A stretch of DNA of 64,000 nucleotides from PNAI01 sp035574295 (GTDB lineage: Bacteria > Pseudomonadota > Alphaproteobacteria > Rhizobiales > Xanthobacteraceae), in the NCBI GenBank assembly GCA_035574295.1, contig DATLYX010000071.1, positions 4,462 to 68,461 of the forward strand. Reading direction: 5' to 3'. This document shows positions 42,383 to 50,493 of this stretch, piece after piece (the first letter of the stretch is position 1; each line of letters opens with the position of its first letter). The notes beneath the pieces were generated by a model. It was not told where the DNA came from and made no database searches. It saw only the letters and a list, made by a program, of their open reading frames with translations. The position numbers and the translations under genes are program-made.

Positions 42383-43015
42383 ATGATCATCCTGATCGAC
42401 AACTATGACAGCTTCGCCTTCAACCTCGTCCATTACCTGGGCAAGCTTGGCGCGCAAGTGTCTGTCCATCGCAACGACAAGATCACTGTCGACGAGGTGC
42501 TGACCGCAGACCCCGACGCCGTCGTGCTTTCTCCCGGCCCCTGCACCCCGAACGAGGCCGGCATCTGCCTCGATCTTGTGACCGAGGCCGCGCCCAAGCT
42601 GCCGATTCTCGGGGTGTGCCTGGGGCATCAGGTCATCGGCCAGGCCTTCGGCGGCACCGTAACCCGCGCGCCCGCGCCCGTACACGGCAAGCTGTCGGAG
42701 ATCCGCCATTGCGGAACCGGCGTGTTTCGCGGCATCAACGGTCCGTTCCAGGCCACCCGTTATCATTCTCTGGTCGTCGCTCGCGCCAGCATTCCGGATG
42801 AGCTCACAGTGACCGCGGAGACGGACGACGGCCTCGTCATGGGCCTTTCACACAAAAAATTTCCCCTCCATGGCGTGCAATTCCACCCCGAGAGCATCGC
42901 GTCCGAACACGGATTTGTGCTCTTGAAGAATTTTCTCGATCTTGCCGCCCAGTGGAACGTCATACGCGGTCGTGACCGCGCCGCGCCGGCATTGACCGGC
43001 CACCGGTTGGTGTAA
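42383..43015 (+). CDS. trpG: Anthranilate synthase component II (glutamine amidotransferase)
   Basis: Class I glutaminase that delivers ammonia to TrpE. The 210-residue protein shows IDNYDSFAFNLVHYLG at the start, SPGPCTPNEAG, nucleophile Cys79 in GVCLGHQVIG and the catalytic His-Glu pair in GVQFHPESI near residue 170. In some bacteria the same subunit also serves aminodeoxychorismate synthase. trpD follows 10 bases later behind an AAGGAG site. Confidence 0.96.
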   Translation: MIILIDNYDSFAFNLVHYLGKLGAQVSVHRNDKITVDEVLTADPDAVVLSPGPCTPNEAGICLDLVTEAAPKLPILGVCLGHQVIGQAFGGTVTRAPAPVHGKLSEIRHCGTGVFRGINGPFQATRYHSLVVARASIPDELTVTAETDDGLVMGLSHKKFPLHGVQFHPESIASEHGFVLLKNFLDLAAQWNVIRGRDRAAPALTGHRLV

Positions 43016-43025
43016 GGAGTTTTCG

Positions 43026-44045
43026 GTGACCGACGATCTGCGCACGTTGATTGCCAAGGTCGCGACCGGAGCGCCGCTTACGCGCGACGAGGCGGCGTTT
43101 GCGTTCAACCGCATGATGTCCGGCGACGCGACCCCTTCCCAGATGGGGGCGTTGTTGATGGCACTGCGGGTGCGCGGCGAGACCGTGGAGGAGATCACCG
43201 GCGCCGTCACCGTCATGCGAGCCAAAATGCTCAAAGTCTCGGCGCCGCCGGATGCCATCGACGTGGTCGGCACCGGCGGCGACGCGTCCGGCTCCTTCAA
43301 CATTTCCACCTGCGCCGCCTTCATCGTGGCCGGCGCCGGGGTGCCGGTGGCCAAGCACGGCAATCGCGCCCTCTCCTCCCGTTCGGGCGCTGCGGACGTG
43401 CTGGCCGCGCTCGGGGTGAAGATTGAGCTTCCGCCGGACCGCATCAGCCGCTGCATTTACGAGGCCGGCATCGGATTCATGTTTGCGCCGGCGCACCATC
43501 CGGCGATGAAGCACGTTGCCGCTACGCGCGTGGAGCTCGGCACCCGCACGATTTTCAACCTGCTCGGACCGTTATCGAATCCCGCCAGCGTCAAGCGCCA
43601 GATGGTCGGCGCATTCTCGCGGCAGTGGATCGAGCCTGTGGCGCAGGTGCTCAAGAACCTCGGCTCCGAATGTGTCTGGGTCGCCCACGGTTCCGATGGG
43701 CTCGACGAGATCACCACCTCAGGACCGAGTTACGTGGCCGCGCTTGAGAACGGCACGGTGCGCACTTTCGAGATCACGCCCGAGGAGATCGGCCTTCCCC
43801 GCGCCAAGCCTGAAGCGCTGCGCGGCGGGGATGCGCAGGCCAATGCCGAGGCGCTGCTGGCTGTGCTCAAGGGCAAGAAGGGCCCGTTCCGCGACATTGC
43901 GGTGCTCAACGCTGCGGCCGCCCTGGTCGTGGCCGGCAAGGCCAAAGACCTGAAACAGGGCGCGGCGCTTGCGACCAAATCATTGGATTCCGGCGAGGCC
44001 GAAGGCCGGCTCGATCGTCTGATCGTCATATCGAACGCCCCATGA
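43026..44045 (+). CDS. trpD: Anthranilate phosphoribosyltransferase
   Basis: Transfers phosphoribosyl from PRPP to anthranilate. The 339-residue protein has the PRPP motif VVGTGGDASGSFNIST in parts, KHGNRALSSRSGAADVLAALG, and FAPAHHPAMKHVAATRVELGTRTIFNLLGPLSNP in pieces. It starts with GTG at 43026, supported by AAGGAG 7 bases upstream; no nearby ATG gives the family N-terminus. The stop overlaps the trpC start by 4 bases (ATGA). Confidence 0.97.
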   Translation: MTDDLRTLIAKVATGAPLTRDEAAFAFNRMMSGDATPSQMGALLMALRVRGETVEEITGAVTVMRAKMLKVSAPPDAIDVVGTGGDASGSFNISTCAAFIVAGAGVPVAKHGNRALSSRSGAADVLAALGVKIELPPDRISRCIYEAGIGFMFAPAHHPAMKHVAATRVELGTRTIFNLLGPLSNPASVKRQMVGAFSRQWIEPVAQVLKNLGSECVWVAHGSDGLDEITTSGPSYVAALENGTVRTFEITPEEIGLPRAKPEALRGGDAQANAEALLAVLKGKKGPFRDIAVLNAAAALVVAGKAKDLKQGAALATKSLDSGEAEGRLDRLIVISNAP

Positions 44046-44851
44046 CCGACATCTTGCGCAGGATCGAGCAATACAAGCGGGCCGAGATCGAGGCGGCGAA
44101 ACGTGCGCGTCCGCCGCACAAGGTCGAGGCCGAGGCGCGCGCTGCCCCTCCCCCGCGCGGGTTTTTGGCCGCGCTCGAACGCCGACGCGCGTCCGGCCAA
44201 TACGCGCTGATCGCCGAGATCAAGAAGGCCAGCCCCTCGGCAGGTCTGATCCGCGCCGATTTCGATCCTGCAACGCTTGCCCGCGCCTATGAAGCCGGCG
44301 GCGCAACCTGTCTTTCCGTTCTGACCGACGCCCCGTCATTTCAAGGAAGCCCCGATCACCTCGCCGCAGTGCGCGCGGCAACCGCGCTCCCGACGCTGCG
44401 CAAAGATTTCATTTTCGAAACCTACCAGGTCGCGGAGTCGCGCTGCCTCGGCGCCGACTGCATCCTCATCATCCTCGCGGCCATTGATGATGTAACGGCA
44501 CACGAGCTTGAGCGCGCCGCGCTTGCGCTTGGCATGGACGTGCTGCTCGAAGTCCACAACGAGGACGAGCTGGCGCGCGCCCTGCGCATGCGCTCGCGTC
44601 TGATCGGGATCAACAACCGCGACCTGAAATCGTTCAAGACCAGCCTAGCTGTGAGCGAACGCCTGGCGCCCAAAATTCCGGCCGACCGCGTGGTTGTCGG
44701 CGAGAGCGGGCTGCACACTCCGGCTGATCTGGCGCGGTTGTCCAACGTCGGCATCAACGCTTTTCTGGTCGGGGAGAGCCTGATGCGCAAGCCCGATGTG
44801 ACGGCGGCCACCAAAGCCCTGCTCGCCCGCGAAGGCGCCCGCGTCGGATAA
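44042..44851 (+). CDS. trpC: Indole-3-glycerol phosphate synthase
   Basis: Cyclises carboxyphenylamino-deoxyribulose 5-phosphate to indole-3-glycerol phosphate. The 269-residue TIM barrel has IAEIKKASPSAG (catalytic Lys), LSVLTDAPSFQGS, LRKDFIFE, GINNRDLKSF, and VGESGLHTP with LVGESLM. It is not fused to TrpF. Coupled to trpD by ATGA, and followed 4 bases later by moaC, so tryptophan and molybdopterin genes share a transcript. Confidence 0.97.
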   Translation: MTDILRRIEQYKRAEIEAAKRARPPHKVEAEARAAPPPRGFLAALERRRASGQYALIAEIKKASPSAGLIRADFDPATLARAYEAGGATCLSVLTDAPSFQGSPDHLAAVRAATALPTLRKDFIFETYQVAESRCLGADCILIILAAIDDVTAHELERAALALGMDVLLEVHNEDELARALRMRSRLIGINNRDLKSFKTSLAVSERLAPKIPADRVVVGESGLHTPADLARLSNVGINAFLVGESLMRKPDVTAATKALLAREGARVG

Positions 44852-44855
44852 GCCA

Positions 44856-45371
44856 ATGGCACGCAAGCTAAGCCATATCGGAAAAAGCGGCGAGGCGCGC
44901 ATGGTCGATGTCTCGGCAAAGGAGCAGACCGACCGCCTCGCCGTTGCCGAGGGCCGCGTGGTCATGAAACGATCGACCCTCGATCTCGTGCGCAGGGGCG
45001 ATGCCAAGAAAGGCGACGTGCTTGGCGCCGCACGCCTTGCCGGCATCATGGCCGCCAAGCGCACCCACGAGCTGATCCCGCTCTGCCACCCGCTGCCGCT
45101 GTCGAACGTCGCGGTGGACATCGAGCCCGACCCGCGCCTGCCGGGTCTCGTTGTGCGCAGCACGGTCCGCGTCAAGGGTTCGACCGGGGTCGAGATGGAG
45201 GCGCTCACCGCAGTGTCAGTTGCCTGCCTCACCATTTACGACATGGTGAAGGCGGTCGAACGCGGCATGCGCATCGAGGGAATTCGCCTGATCGAGAAGC
45301 GTGGCGGCAAATCCGGCCACTACCGCGCCGAGAACGCAAGCAAGCGACGCAGGGGGACGGCATGGCGTTGA
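44856..45371 (+). CDS. moaC: Cyclic pyranopterin monophosphate synthase MoaC
   Basis: Completes the first step of molybdenum cofactor synthesis after MoaA, forming cyclic pyranopterin monophosphate. The 171-residue protein shows MVDVSAK, KGDVLGAARLAGIMAAKRT in parts, the active-site LCHPLPLS and EALTAVSVACLTIYDM. The last residues beyond SGHY are basic and overlap the moeA start by 10 bases. Confidence 0.96.
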   Translation: MARKLSHIGKSGEARMVDVSAKEQTDRLAVAEGRVVMKRSTLDLVRRGDAKKGDVLGAARLAGIMAAKRTHELIPLCHPLPLSNVAVDIEPDPRLPGLVVRSTVRVKGSTGVEMEALTAVSVACLTIYDMVKAVERGMRIEGIRLIEKRGGKSGHYRAENASKRRRGTAWR

Positions 45372-46579
45372 TGTCCGTGGCCGATGCCCTTACGCGCGTG
45401 TTGGACGGCGCCACTCCCCTGCCCGCCGAGAACGCCCCGCTTTCCGAGGCTCACGGTCGCGTGCTCGCCAGCGATGTGGCTGCCCTGCGCACCCAGCCGC
45501 CCGCCGACATGTCCGCCATGGATGGATACGCGGTACGCGCCGCCGATGTGGCGACCGTGCCGGTCACGCTCGACATCGTGGGTGAGGTTGCCGCCGGCCA
45601 TCCGTTTCCCGGCAGCATCGGCAAAGGCCAAGCCGCGCGCATCTTCACCGGCGGCGTTGTTCCTCCGGGTGCCGACACGATTGTCATCCAGGAGAACACC
45701 AAGCGCGAGGGCAACCGCGTCACGGTCACCGAGCCGGCCGCGCCGGGAAAATACATCCGCCGCGCCGGCCTCGATTTCAAACAGGGCGAGGTACTTCTGC
45801 CGCGCGGCCGCCGCCTTACCGAACGCGACCTCATGCTCGCCGCCGCCATGAGCCATCCGACGCTGCCCGTGCATCGCCGGCCGCACGTCGCCGTGCTCGG
45901 CACTGGCGACGAGCTCAAGCCGCCGGGTTCGCAACTCGCGCCCGGCGAGATCGTTTACTCCAACGGCTTCGCGCTGGCCGCCATGGCGCGGACCGAAGGG
46001 GCAGAGATCATCGACCTCGGCGTGGTTCCCGACCGGATCGACGCCATCGTCGACGCGATTCGCAAAGCGCGCGGCCACGCTGCCGATGTCCTGCTGACCA
46101 CCGGCGGCGCGTCGGTCGGCGAGCACGATCTCGTGCAACAGGCGCTCACCGCAGAGGGCATGCAACTGTCGTTCTGGAAAGTGGCGATGCGACCCGGCCG
46201 ACCGTTGATGAACGGCCGCCTCGGCGGCATGCATGTGCTGGGCGTGCCGGGCAATCCGGTCTCCGCCTTCGTGTGCTCGCTCCTGTTCATGCTTCCGCTG
46301 CTCCGGCGCCTGGCAGGACGGCGCGACATCGAGCCCACAGTCGAATCGGCCGTGCTCGGCCGCGACCTCCCCCCCAACGACGAGCGCGCCGATTATCTGC
46401 GCGCCTCACTCACGCAAGCGCCGGACGGCCGACTGATCGCCACGCCGTTTTCGACCCAGGATTCCTCCATGATGGCGGCGCTCGCCAAGGCCGATTGTCT
46501 AGTCATTCGTGAACCTTACGCACCCCCTGCCAAGGCGGGCGCCGCTTGCGCGATCCTTAAGCTTAAATCGCCGCTGTAG
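45362..46579 (+). CDS. moeA: Molybdopterin molybdenumtransferase MoeA
   Basis: Inserts molybdenum into adenylylated molybdopterin. The 405-residue protein has four domains: an N-terminal substrate-binding part with PPADMSAMDGYAVRA, the elongated domain II (about 45-150), a MogA-like fold III with VLLTTGGASVGEHDLV, and a beta-rich domain IV. GVPGNPVSAFVC marks the active-site edge. Its stop codon lies in the loop of a small hairpin followed by six Ts, a probable terminator before the lexA promoter. Confidence 0.96.
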   Translation: MALMSVADALTRVLDGATPLPAENAPLSEAHGRVLASDVAALRTQPPADMSAMDGYAVRAADVATVPVTLDIVGEVAAGHPFPGSIGKGQAARIFTGGVVPPGADTIVIQENTKREGNRVTVTEPAAPGKYIRRAGLDFKQGEVLLPRGRRLTERDLMLAAAMSHPTLPVHRRPHVAVLGTGDELKPPGSQLAPGEIVYSNGFALAAMARTEGAEIIDLGVVPDRIDAIVDAIRKARGHAADVLLTTGGASVGEHDLVQQALTAEGMQLSFWKVAMRPGRPLMNGRLGGMHVLGVPGNPVSAFVCSLLFMLPLLRRLAGRRDIEPTVESAVLGRDLPPNDERADYLRASLTQAPDGRLIATPFSTQDSSMMAALAKADCLVIREPYAPPAKAGAACAILKLKSPL

Positions 46580-46596
46580 CGGCCCCTCGATTTTTT
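46570..46596 (+). terminator. Possible terminator at the moeA stop
   Basis: GCCGC-TGTA-GCGGC (46570-46583), with the moeA TAG in the loop, is followed after seven bases by TTTTTT (46591-46596). The stem is short and the T-run slightly distant, so termination efficiency is uncertain, but it is the only candidate separating the trp-moa-moe transcript from lexA. Confidence 0.4.
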
Positions 46597-46613
46597 CACC
46601 TCAAATTAAAGGG

Positions 46614-46640
46614 TTGCAGAACACATATGGAACATATAGT
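46614..46640 (+). promoter_or_regulatory. lexA promoter with SOS box GAAC-N7-GAAC
   Basis: TTGCAG (46614-46619), 15 bases, TATAGT (46635-46640) form a probable promoter. The spacer carries GAAC-ACATATG-GAAC (46619-46633), an exact match to the alphaproteobacterial direct-repeat LexA box (GTTC-N7-GTTC on the other strand). LexA would thus repress its own gene by blocking polymerase. The lexA ATG is about 60 bases downstream. Confidence 0.8.
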
Positions 46641-46700
46641 GTCCGTTCATGCTTTGTTTTCCGGCGGCCACGGCAGCCGGACCTTGGGGGAGAATAGGTC

Positions 46701-47393
46701 ATGCTCACACGAAAGCAGTTGGAGCTTCTGCGCTTCATCCACGAACGCCTCAAGGAAACGGGCGTGCCGCCGTCCTTCGATGAGATGAAGGACGCCCTCG
46801 ATCTGCGCTCCAAATCCGGCATCCATCGCCTGATCACTGCGCTTGAGGAGCGTGGCTTCATCCGCCGCCTCCCCAATCGCGCCCGCGCCATCGAAGTCAT
46901 CAAGTTGCCGGAGACCGTGGCCGGCGGCATCGGCCGCCGCGGCTTCACACCCAATGTCATTGAAGGCAACCTCGGCCGGGTGCGCGCCGCCGCGGATGAC
47001 GAAGGCGGCAGGCCGGTCGCCGTGCCTGTGATGGGACGCATCGCCGCCGGCACGCCCGTGGAAGCGATTCAGACCAAGAGCCACACCATCCACGTCCCGC
47101 CGGAGCTGCTGTCCACCGGGGAGCACTTTGCCCTCGAAATACGCGGCGACTCCATGATCGAGGCCGGCATCCTCGAGGGCGACGTGGCGCTGATCCGCCG
47201 CACCGATACCGCCGACACCGGCGACATCGTGGTGGCGCTCATCGACAACGAGGAGGCCACGCTCAAACGCTTCCGCCGCCGCGGCGCCTCGATCGCGCTT
47301 GAGCCCGCCAATGCCGCCTACGAGGTGCGCATCCTGCCGCCTACGCGCGTGCGCATTCAGGGCAAGATGGTGGGCCTGTTCCGCCGTTACTGA
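46701..47393 (+). CDS. lexA: SOS repressor LexA
   Basis: Repressor of the DNA-damage response, self-cleaved when RecA filaments form. The 230-residue protein has an N-terminal winged helix (1-68, SFDEMKDALDLRSKSGIHRL in parts), a long linker typical of alphaproteobacteria, cleavage site Ala116-Gly117 (RIAAGTP), and the catalytic Ser151 (GDSMIEAG) and Lys189 (TLKRF) dyad. It has its own promoter with a matching box. No imuA-imuB-dnaE2 cassette lies nearby. Confidence 0.97.
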   Translation: MLTRKQLELLRFIHERLKETGVPPSFDEMKDALDLRSKSGIHRLITALEERGFIRRLPNRARAIEVIKLPETVAGGIGRRGFTPNVIEGNLGRVRAAADDEGGRPVAVPVMGRIAAGTPVEAIQTKSHTIHVPPELLSTGEHFALEIRGDSMIEAGILEGDVALIRRTDTADTGDIVVALIDNEEATLKRFRRRGASIALEPANAAYEVRILPPTRVRIQGKMVGLFRRY

Positions 47394-47432
47394 GAGCCGC
47401 TCGAACCGGCGGCACCGCCGCGCTACACTTTC

Positions 47433-48095
47433 ATGATGTCGCGCGCGGTCGATCTCCGTCGCATTGCAACAGGTTGGGGATGGGTGGACGCCATCTACCG
47501 CCGGCGCGCCCAGGATATCCTGCGCAAGTCTCTGATCCACCGCCACCTTCCGCGCAGCGGCCGGCTGTTAGACCTTGGATCGGGGCTCGGTCATCTCGCG
47601 GAAGCGATCCTCCACGACACGCCGACGCGGTCTTGCGTGTTGGTGGACCCGGTTGCAGCGCCTTCGCCGCGCGTTGCCGCCCGTATGGCCGGGTTCGTCT
47701 TGCACGCGGTCAAGGCAAGCGGCACCTCCCTGCCGTTCCCCGACTCACAGTTCGACGGCGGCTGGGCGTCGTTTGTACTGCATCATCTGCCGCTGGACGA
47801 CCAAGAGACCGTGCTCGGCGAAGTGGTGCGCGTGCTCAAGCCTGCTGCACCGTTCGTGTTGCTCGAAGACACCCCGGCGAACTTGAGCGAAATGGCGACG
47901 ACGCTCCGCGCCGACCGCCGACTGAATTTCGAACACGCGGACGCTCCCCACCACTATCGCTCGCCTGATGAGTGGCGGGAGGCCCTGCCGCAGCATGGCC
48001 TCCGGATCGAACGGGAAATCGCCTTCCGGCGGGTGTTTCCGCCCGCCACCGTGCGCGCGGTCCAGCATCGCGCCTTCATCTGCTGCCGCCGCTGA
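47433..48095 (+). CDS. Class I SAM-dependent methyltransferase
   Basis: A 220-residue Rossmann-fold methyltransferase. Motif I is LLDLGSGLGHLAEAI (residues about 46-60), an acidic strand follows (VLVDPV), then SLPFPDSQFDGGWASFVLHHL and RVLKPAAPFVLLED. This is the UbiE/Methyltransf_11 pattern. The acceptor cannot be predicted; the C-terminus has no extra domain. It lies 39 bases after lexA, possibly on the same transcript, and converges on comEC with 2 bases between stops. Confidence 0.85.
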   Translation: MMSRAVDLRRIATGWGWVDAIYRRRAQDILRKSLIHRHLPRSGRLLDLGSGLGHLAEAILHDTPTRSCVLVDPVAAPSPRVAARMAGFVLHAVKASGTSLPFPDSQFDGGWASFVLHHLPLDDQETVLGEVVRVLKPAAPFVLLEDTPANLSEMATTLRADRRLNFEHADAPHHYRSPDEWREALPQHGLRIEREIAFRRVFPPATVRAVQHRAFICCRR

Positions 48096-48097
48096 GC

Positions 48098-50398
48098 TCA
48101 ATCGCCCGGCTCGATATCGTCGAGACGAGGCGTGGCGTCGCGCGTCCGCGAACGCGCGACCTCCAAAGACGGCGCCTCGCTCGCGCTTGCGGCGGTCGGC
48201 CGCGCCCAGGGGCGCGCAAACCCGGCCGGCCGGGCCACGTCGATGACCCATCGGTCGTCCACCAAGCGCAGCGCAACAGCGCCATGCGCGCGCACCGTGG
48301 TGCGATCGATGACCACCGCCGCACAACCGGGCGGCGCCACCCGCGCCGAGACCACCACGGCAGCTTCCCGGCAATCGTCCTCGAAGGCCGCAACGGTACG
48401 CGCCAGCGCAACGAGCCGTCCGTTCGCAAGCGGCGCAATGCAGCCGACGCCGTCGCATTTGAACGGTTCTGCAAGGCTGGTGTCGTTCGGCAGCCGCCCG
48501 TCGCCGTCCGCGGCAAGCCATTGCTGCGCCGCGAACCGGTCGCTCCCTGTCCGCAAAATGGCGAGCCGCCCGTCGCCGCCGCGCACGGCGATCGTCTGCG
48601 CGTCGGCGGAGACCAGCACGTCCGGCACCGGCGCCCGCGCTGCCCACAGCGCCCCTGCCAGCATCAGCACCGCGCCGCACCAGCGCAGAGGCGTTTTCAG
48701 GAGCGCCAAGACGACAATGCCGAGAGCGCAGACGAGGAGCGGCCCGGTGCCGAAGGCCGTGATCCGCCCCACGGCGCCCGGCAGCTTCGCCACCCAAACC
48801 GCCACCGCAACCATCCACGCAATGCCCTCGCCCATGATCCGCCAGAGCGGGCCGTCGAAGCCGAATGGCACAAGCACCAAACCGAGCAGCCCGCTCGGCA
48901 TCACCCAGAGCGAGACGATCGGCATGGCGAACAGGTTGGCGAGCACGCCGTAGGGCGCAATGCGGTGGAAATGAAACGCGGCGAAGGGCGCGGTCGCAAG
49001 CCCGGCGACCAGCGACGCAAGGATGAGCGCAGCGACCTCACGGCCGCCCCACAGCGCCGCACGCGCGCCGAGCGACGTATCGGCGCCGGCAATGGTCCAC
49101 GGCATCCCCCGCTCGTAGGCCGCAACCAGCGCCAGCGTTGCCGCAAACGACATCTGGAAGCTTGGATGCACCACGGCCTCCGGCGTGACCAACAGCACGA
49201 CGAAAGCGGCAATGGCCAGATTCCGCAGCGTCAGCGCAGCCCGGTCCGCCATCACGCCGATCAGCACAATGGCGGCCATGATGAACGCGCGCTGGGTCGC
49301 CACCTCGGCGCCCGAAAGCACGAGATAAAAGCCCGCCGCAAGCAGCGCCGCGACCGCCGCCCATTTCTTGATCGGCCGGCGGTTGGCAAACCCCGGTATC
49401 AGCGCCAGGAGCGCGCGGCACACGAAGAACACCACCCCTGCCACCACGGCCATGTGGTAGCCGGAGATCGAGAGCACATGCGCCAGGCTTGAGACGTACA
49501 TGGCGTCATGGACCGGCTTGGAAATCGCGTCACGCTTGCCGGTGATCAGCGCCGAGGCGATGGCGCCGGTGTCGCCTTCGAGCACCGAGCGGATACGCGC
49601 GTCGATGGCGTCGCGCATTCCCTGGATGACCGCGCTGACTTGCAGCCATCGGCTTGGCTTGACCGGTGGTTCCGCGACATTGATGGCGCCAAGCACAAAT
49701 CCGCTTGCCCCGATATGCTGAAAATACAGGTCCCGCGCAAAGTCGTAGCCGCCGGGCCGCACCGGTGCGAGCGGCGGCGCAAGCCGCGCCCTCAGCGTCA
49801 CATAGGCGCCGACCGGCGGCGCTTTGCCTTTGCGGACTGCAAGGCGCACCCGCTCGGGCGCTTCGTCCAGTCTCCCGCCCTCGATCCGGACCACGCGGAC
49901 CACGATCCGGTCGCTGCGTTCGCGTTCTTCGCGCACTTCCACAAAACCGGCGATCTGCACGTTGCCCGCCACGTGATGCAGGACCGGATGAGCGATAAGG
50001 AACGATCTCAGCGTCACGGTCGCAAAACCGACGGCAGCCGAAGTCAAGGCGAGCATCGCCGCAAACGCGATTGGCCGCGCACGGACCAAGACCGTTATCG
50101 CCGCGGCGGTGAGCGCAAGCGAGATCGCAGCCCACCACGCGGGTTCGCGGTCAGCCGCAAAATAGACGACGACACCCGAGCCGAAGGCGACCGGCAACCA
50201 CGGCATGAGCCGACCGGGGGCCACCTCAGCCGCTCCCCAGGCCCGGATCCGTTCACCGGCGGCATAGGCAAGGTCCGCGCCCGGCCAAGTGAACGGCCGC
50301 CGCAGCCGTGCGGCCGCCTGCGGCCAAATCGCGGCCTGCCCCCCAGTGCCGGTTGAGCTCGCCATGCGCGGTGCCCCGCGATGCCCCACCTCGCGCAT
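48098..50398 (-). CDS. comEC: ComEC/Rec2-family competence membrane protein
   Basis: Inner-membrane channel proposed to pass single-stranded DNA during transformation. The 766-residue protein has an N-terminal membrane region, an OB-like soluble domain (about 150-270), then the competence domain with many helices and the signature HVLSISGYHMAVVAG. The C-terminal 130 residues are soluble and rich in short beta strands, but I do not see the HxHxDH metallo-beta-lactamase motif, so the nuclease-like domain seems absent. ATG 50398 or 50365 are both possible. Many species keep comEC without proven competence. Confidence 0.9.
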   Translation of the reverse strand: MREVGHRGAPRMASSTGTGGQAAIWPQAAARLRRPFTWPGADLAYAAGERIRAWGAAEVAPGRLMPWLPVAFGSGVVVYFAADREPAWWAAISLALTAAAITVLVRARPIAFAAMLALTSAAVGFATVTLRSFLIAHPVLHHVAGNVQIAGFVEVREERERSDRIVVRVVRIEGGRLDEAPERVRLAVRKGKAPPVGAYVTLRARLAPPLAPVRPGGYDFARDLYFQHIGASGFVLGAINVAEPPVKPSRWLQVSAVIQGMRDAIDARIRSVLEGDTGAIASALITGKRDAISKPVHDAMYVSSLAHVLSISGYHMAVVAGVVFFVCRALLALIPGFANRRPIKKWAAVAALLAAGFYLVLSGAEVATQRAFIMAAIVLIGVMADRAALTLRNLAIAAFVVLLVTPEAVVHPSFQMSFAATLALVAAYERGMPWTIAGADTSLGARAALWGGREVAALILASLVAGLATAPFAAFHFHRIAPYGVLANLFAMPIVSLWVMPSGLLGLVLVPFGFDGPLWRIMGEGIAWMVAVAVWVAKLPGAVGRITAFGTGPLLVCALGIVVLALLKTPLRWCGAVLMLAGALWAARAPVPDVLVSADAQTIAVRGGDGRLAILRTGSDRFAAQQWLAADGDGRLPNDTSLAEPFKCDGVGCIAPLANGRLVALARTVAAFEDDCREAAVVVSARVAPPGCAAVVIDRTTVRAHGAVALRLVDDRWVIDVARPAGFARPWARPTAASASEAPSLEVARSRTRDATPRLDDIEPGD

Positions 50399-50493
50399 CG
50401 CGATGCTAACCGCGCCGCGCGGCCGGTACGAAATGTTTCCCCGATACTCCTGATTTCCTCAGGGCAGCCCGCGAACGCGAGATGGCGGCGTGG

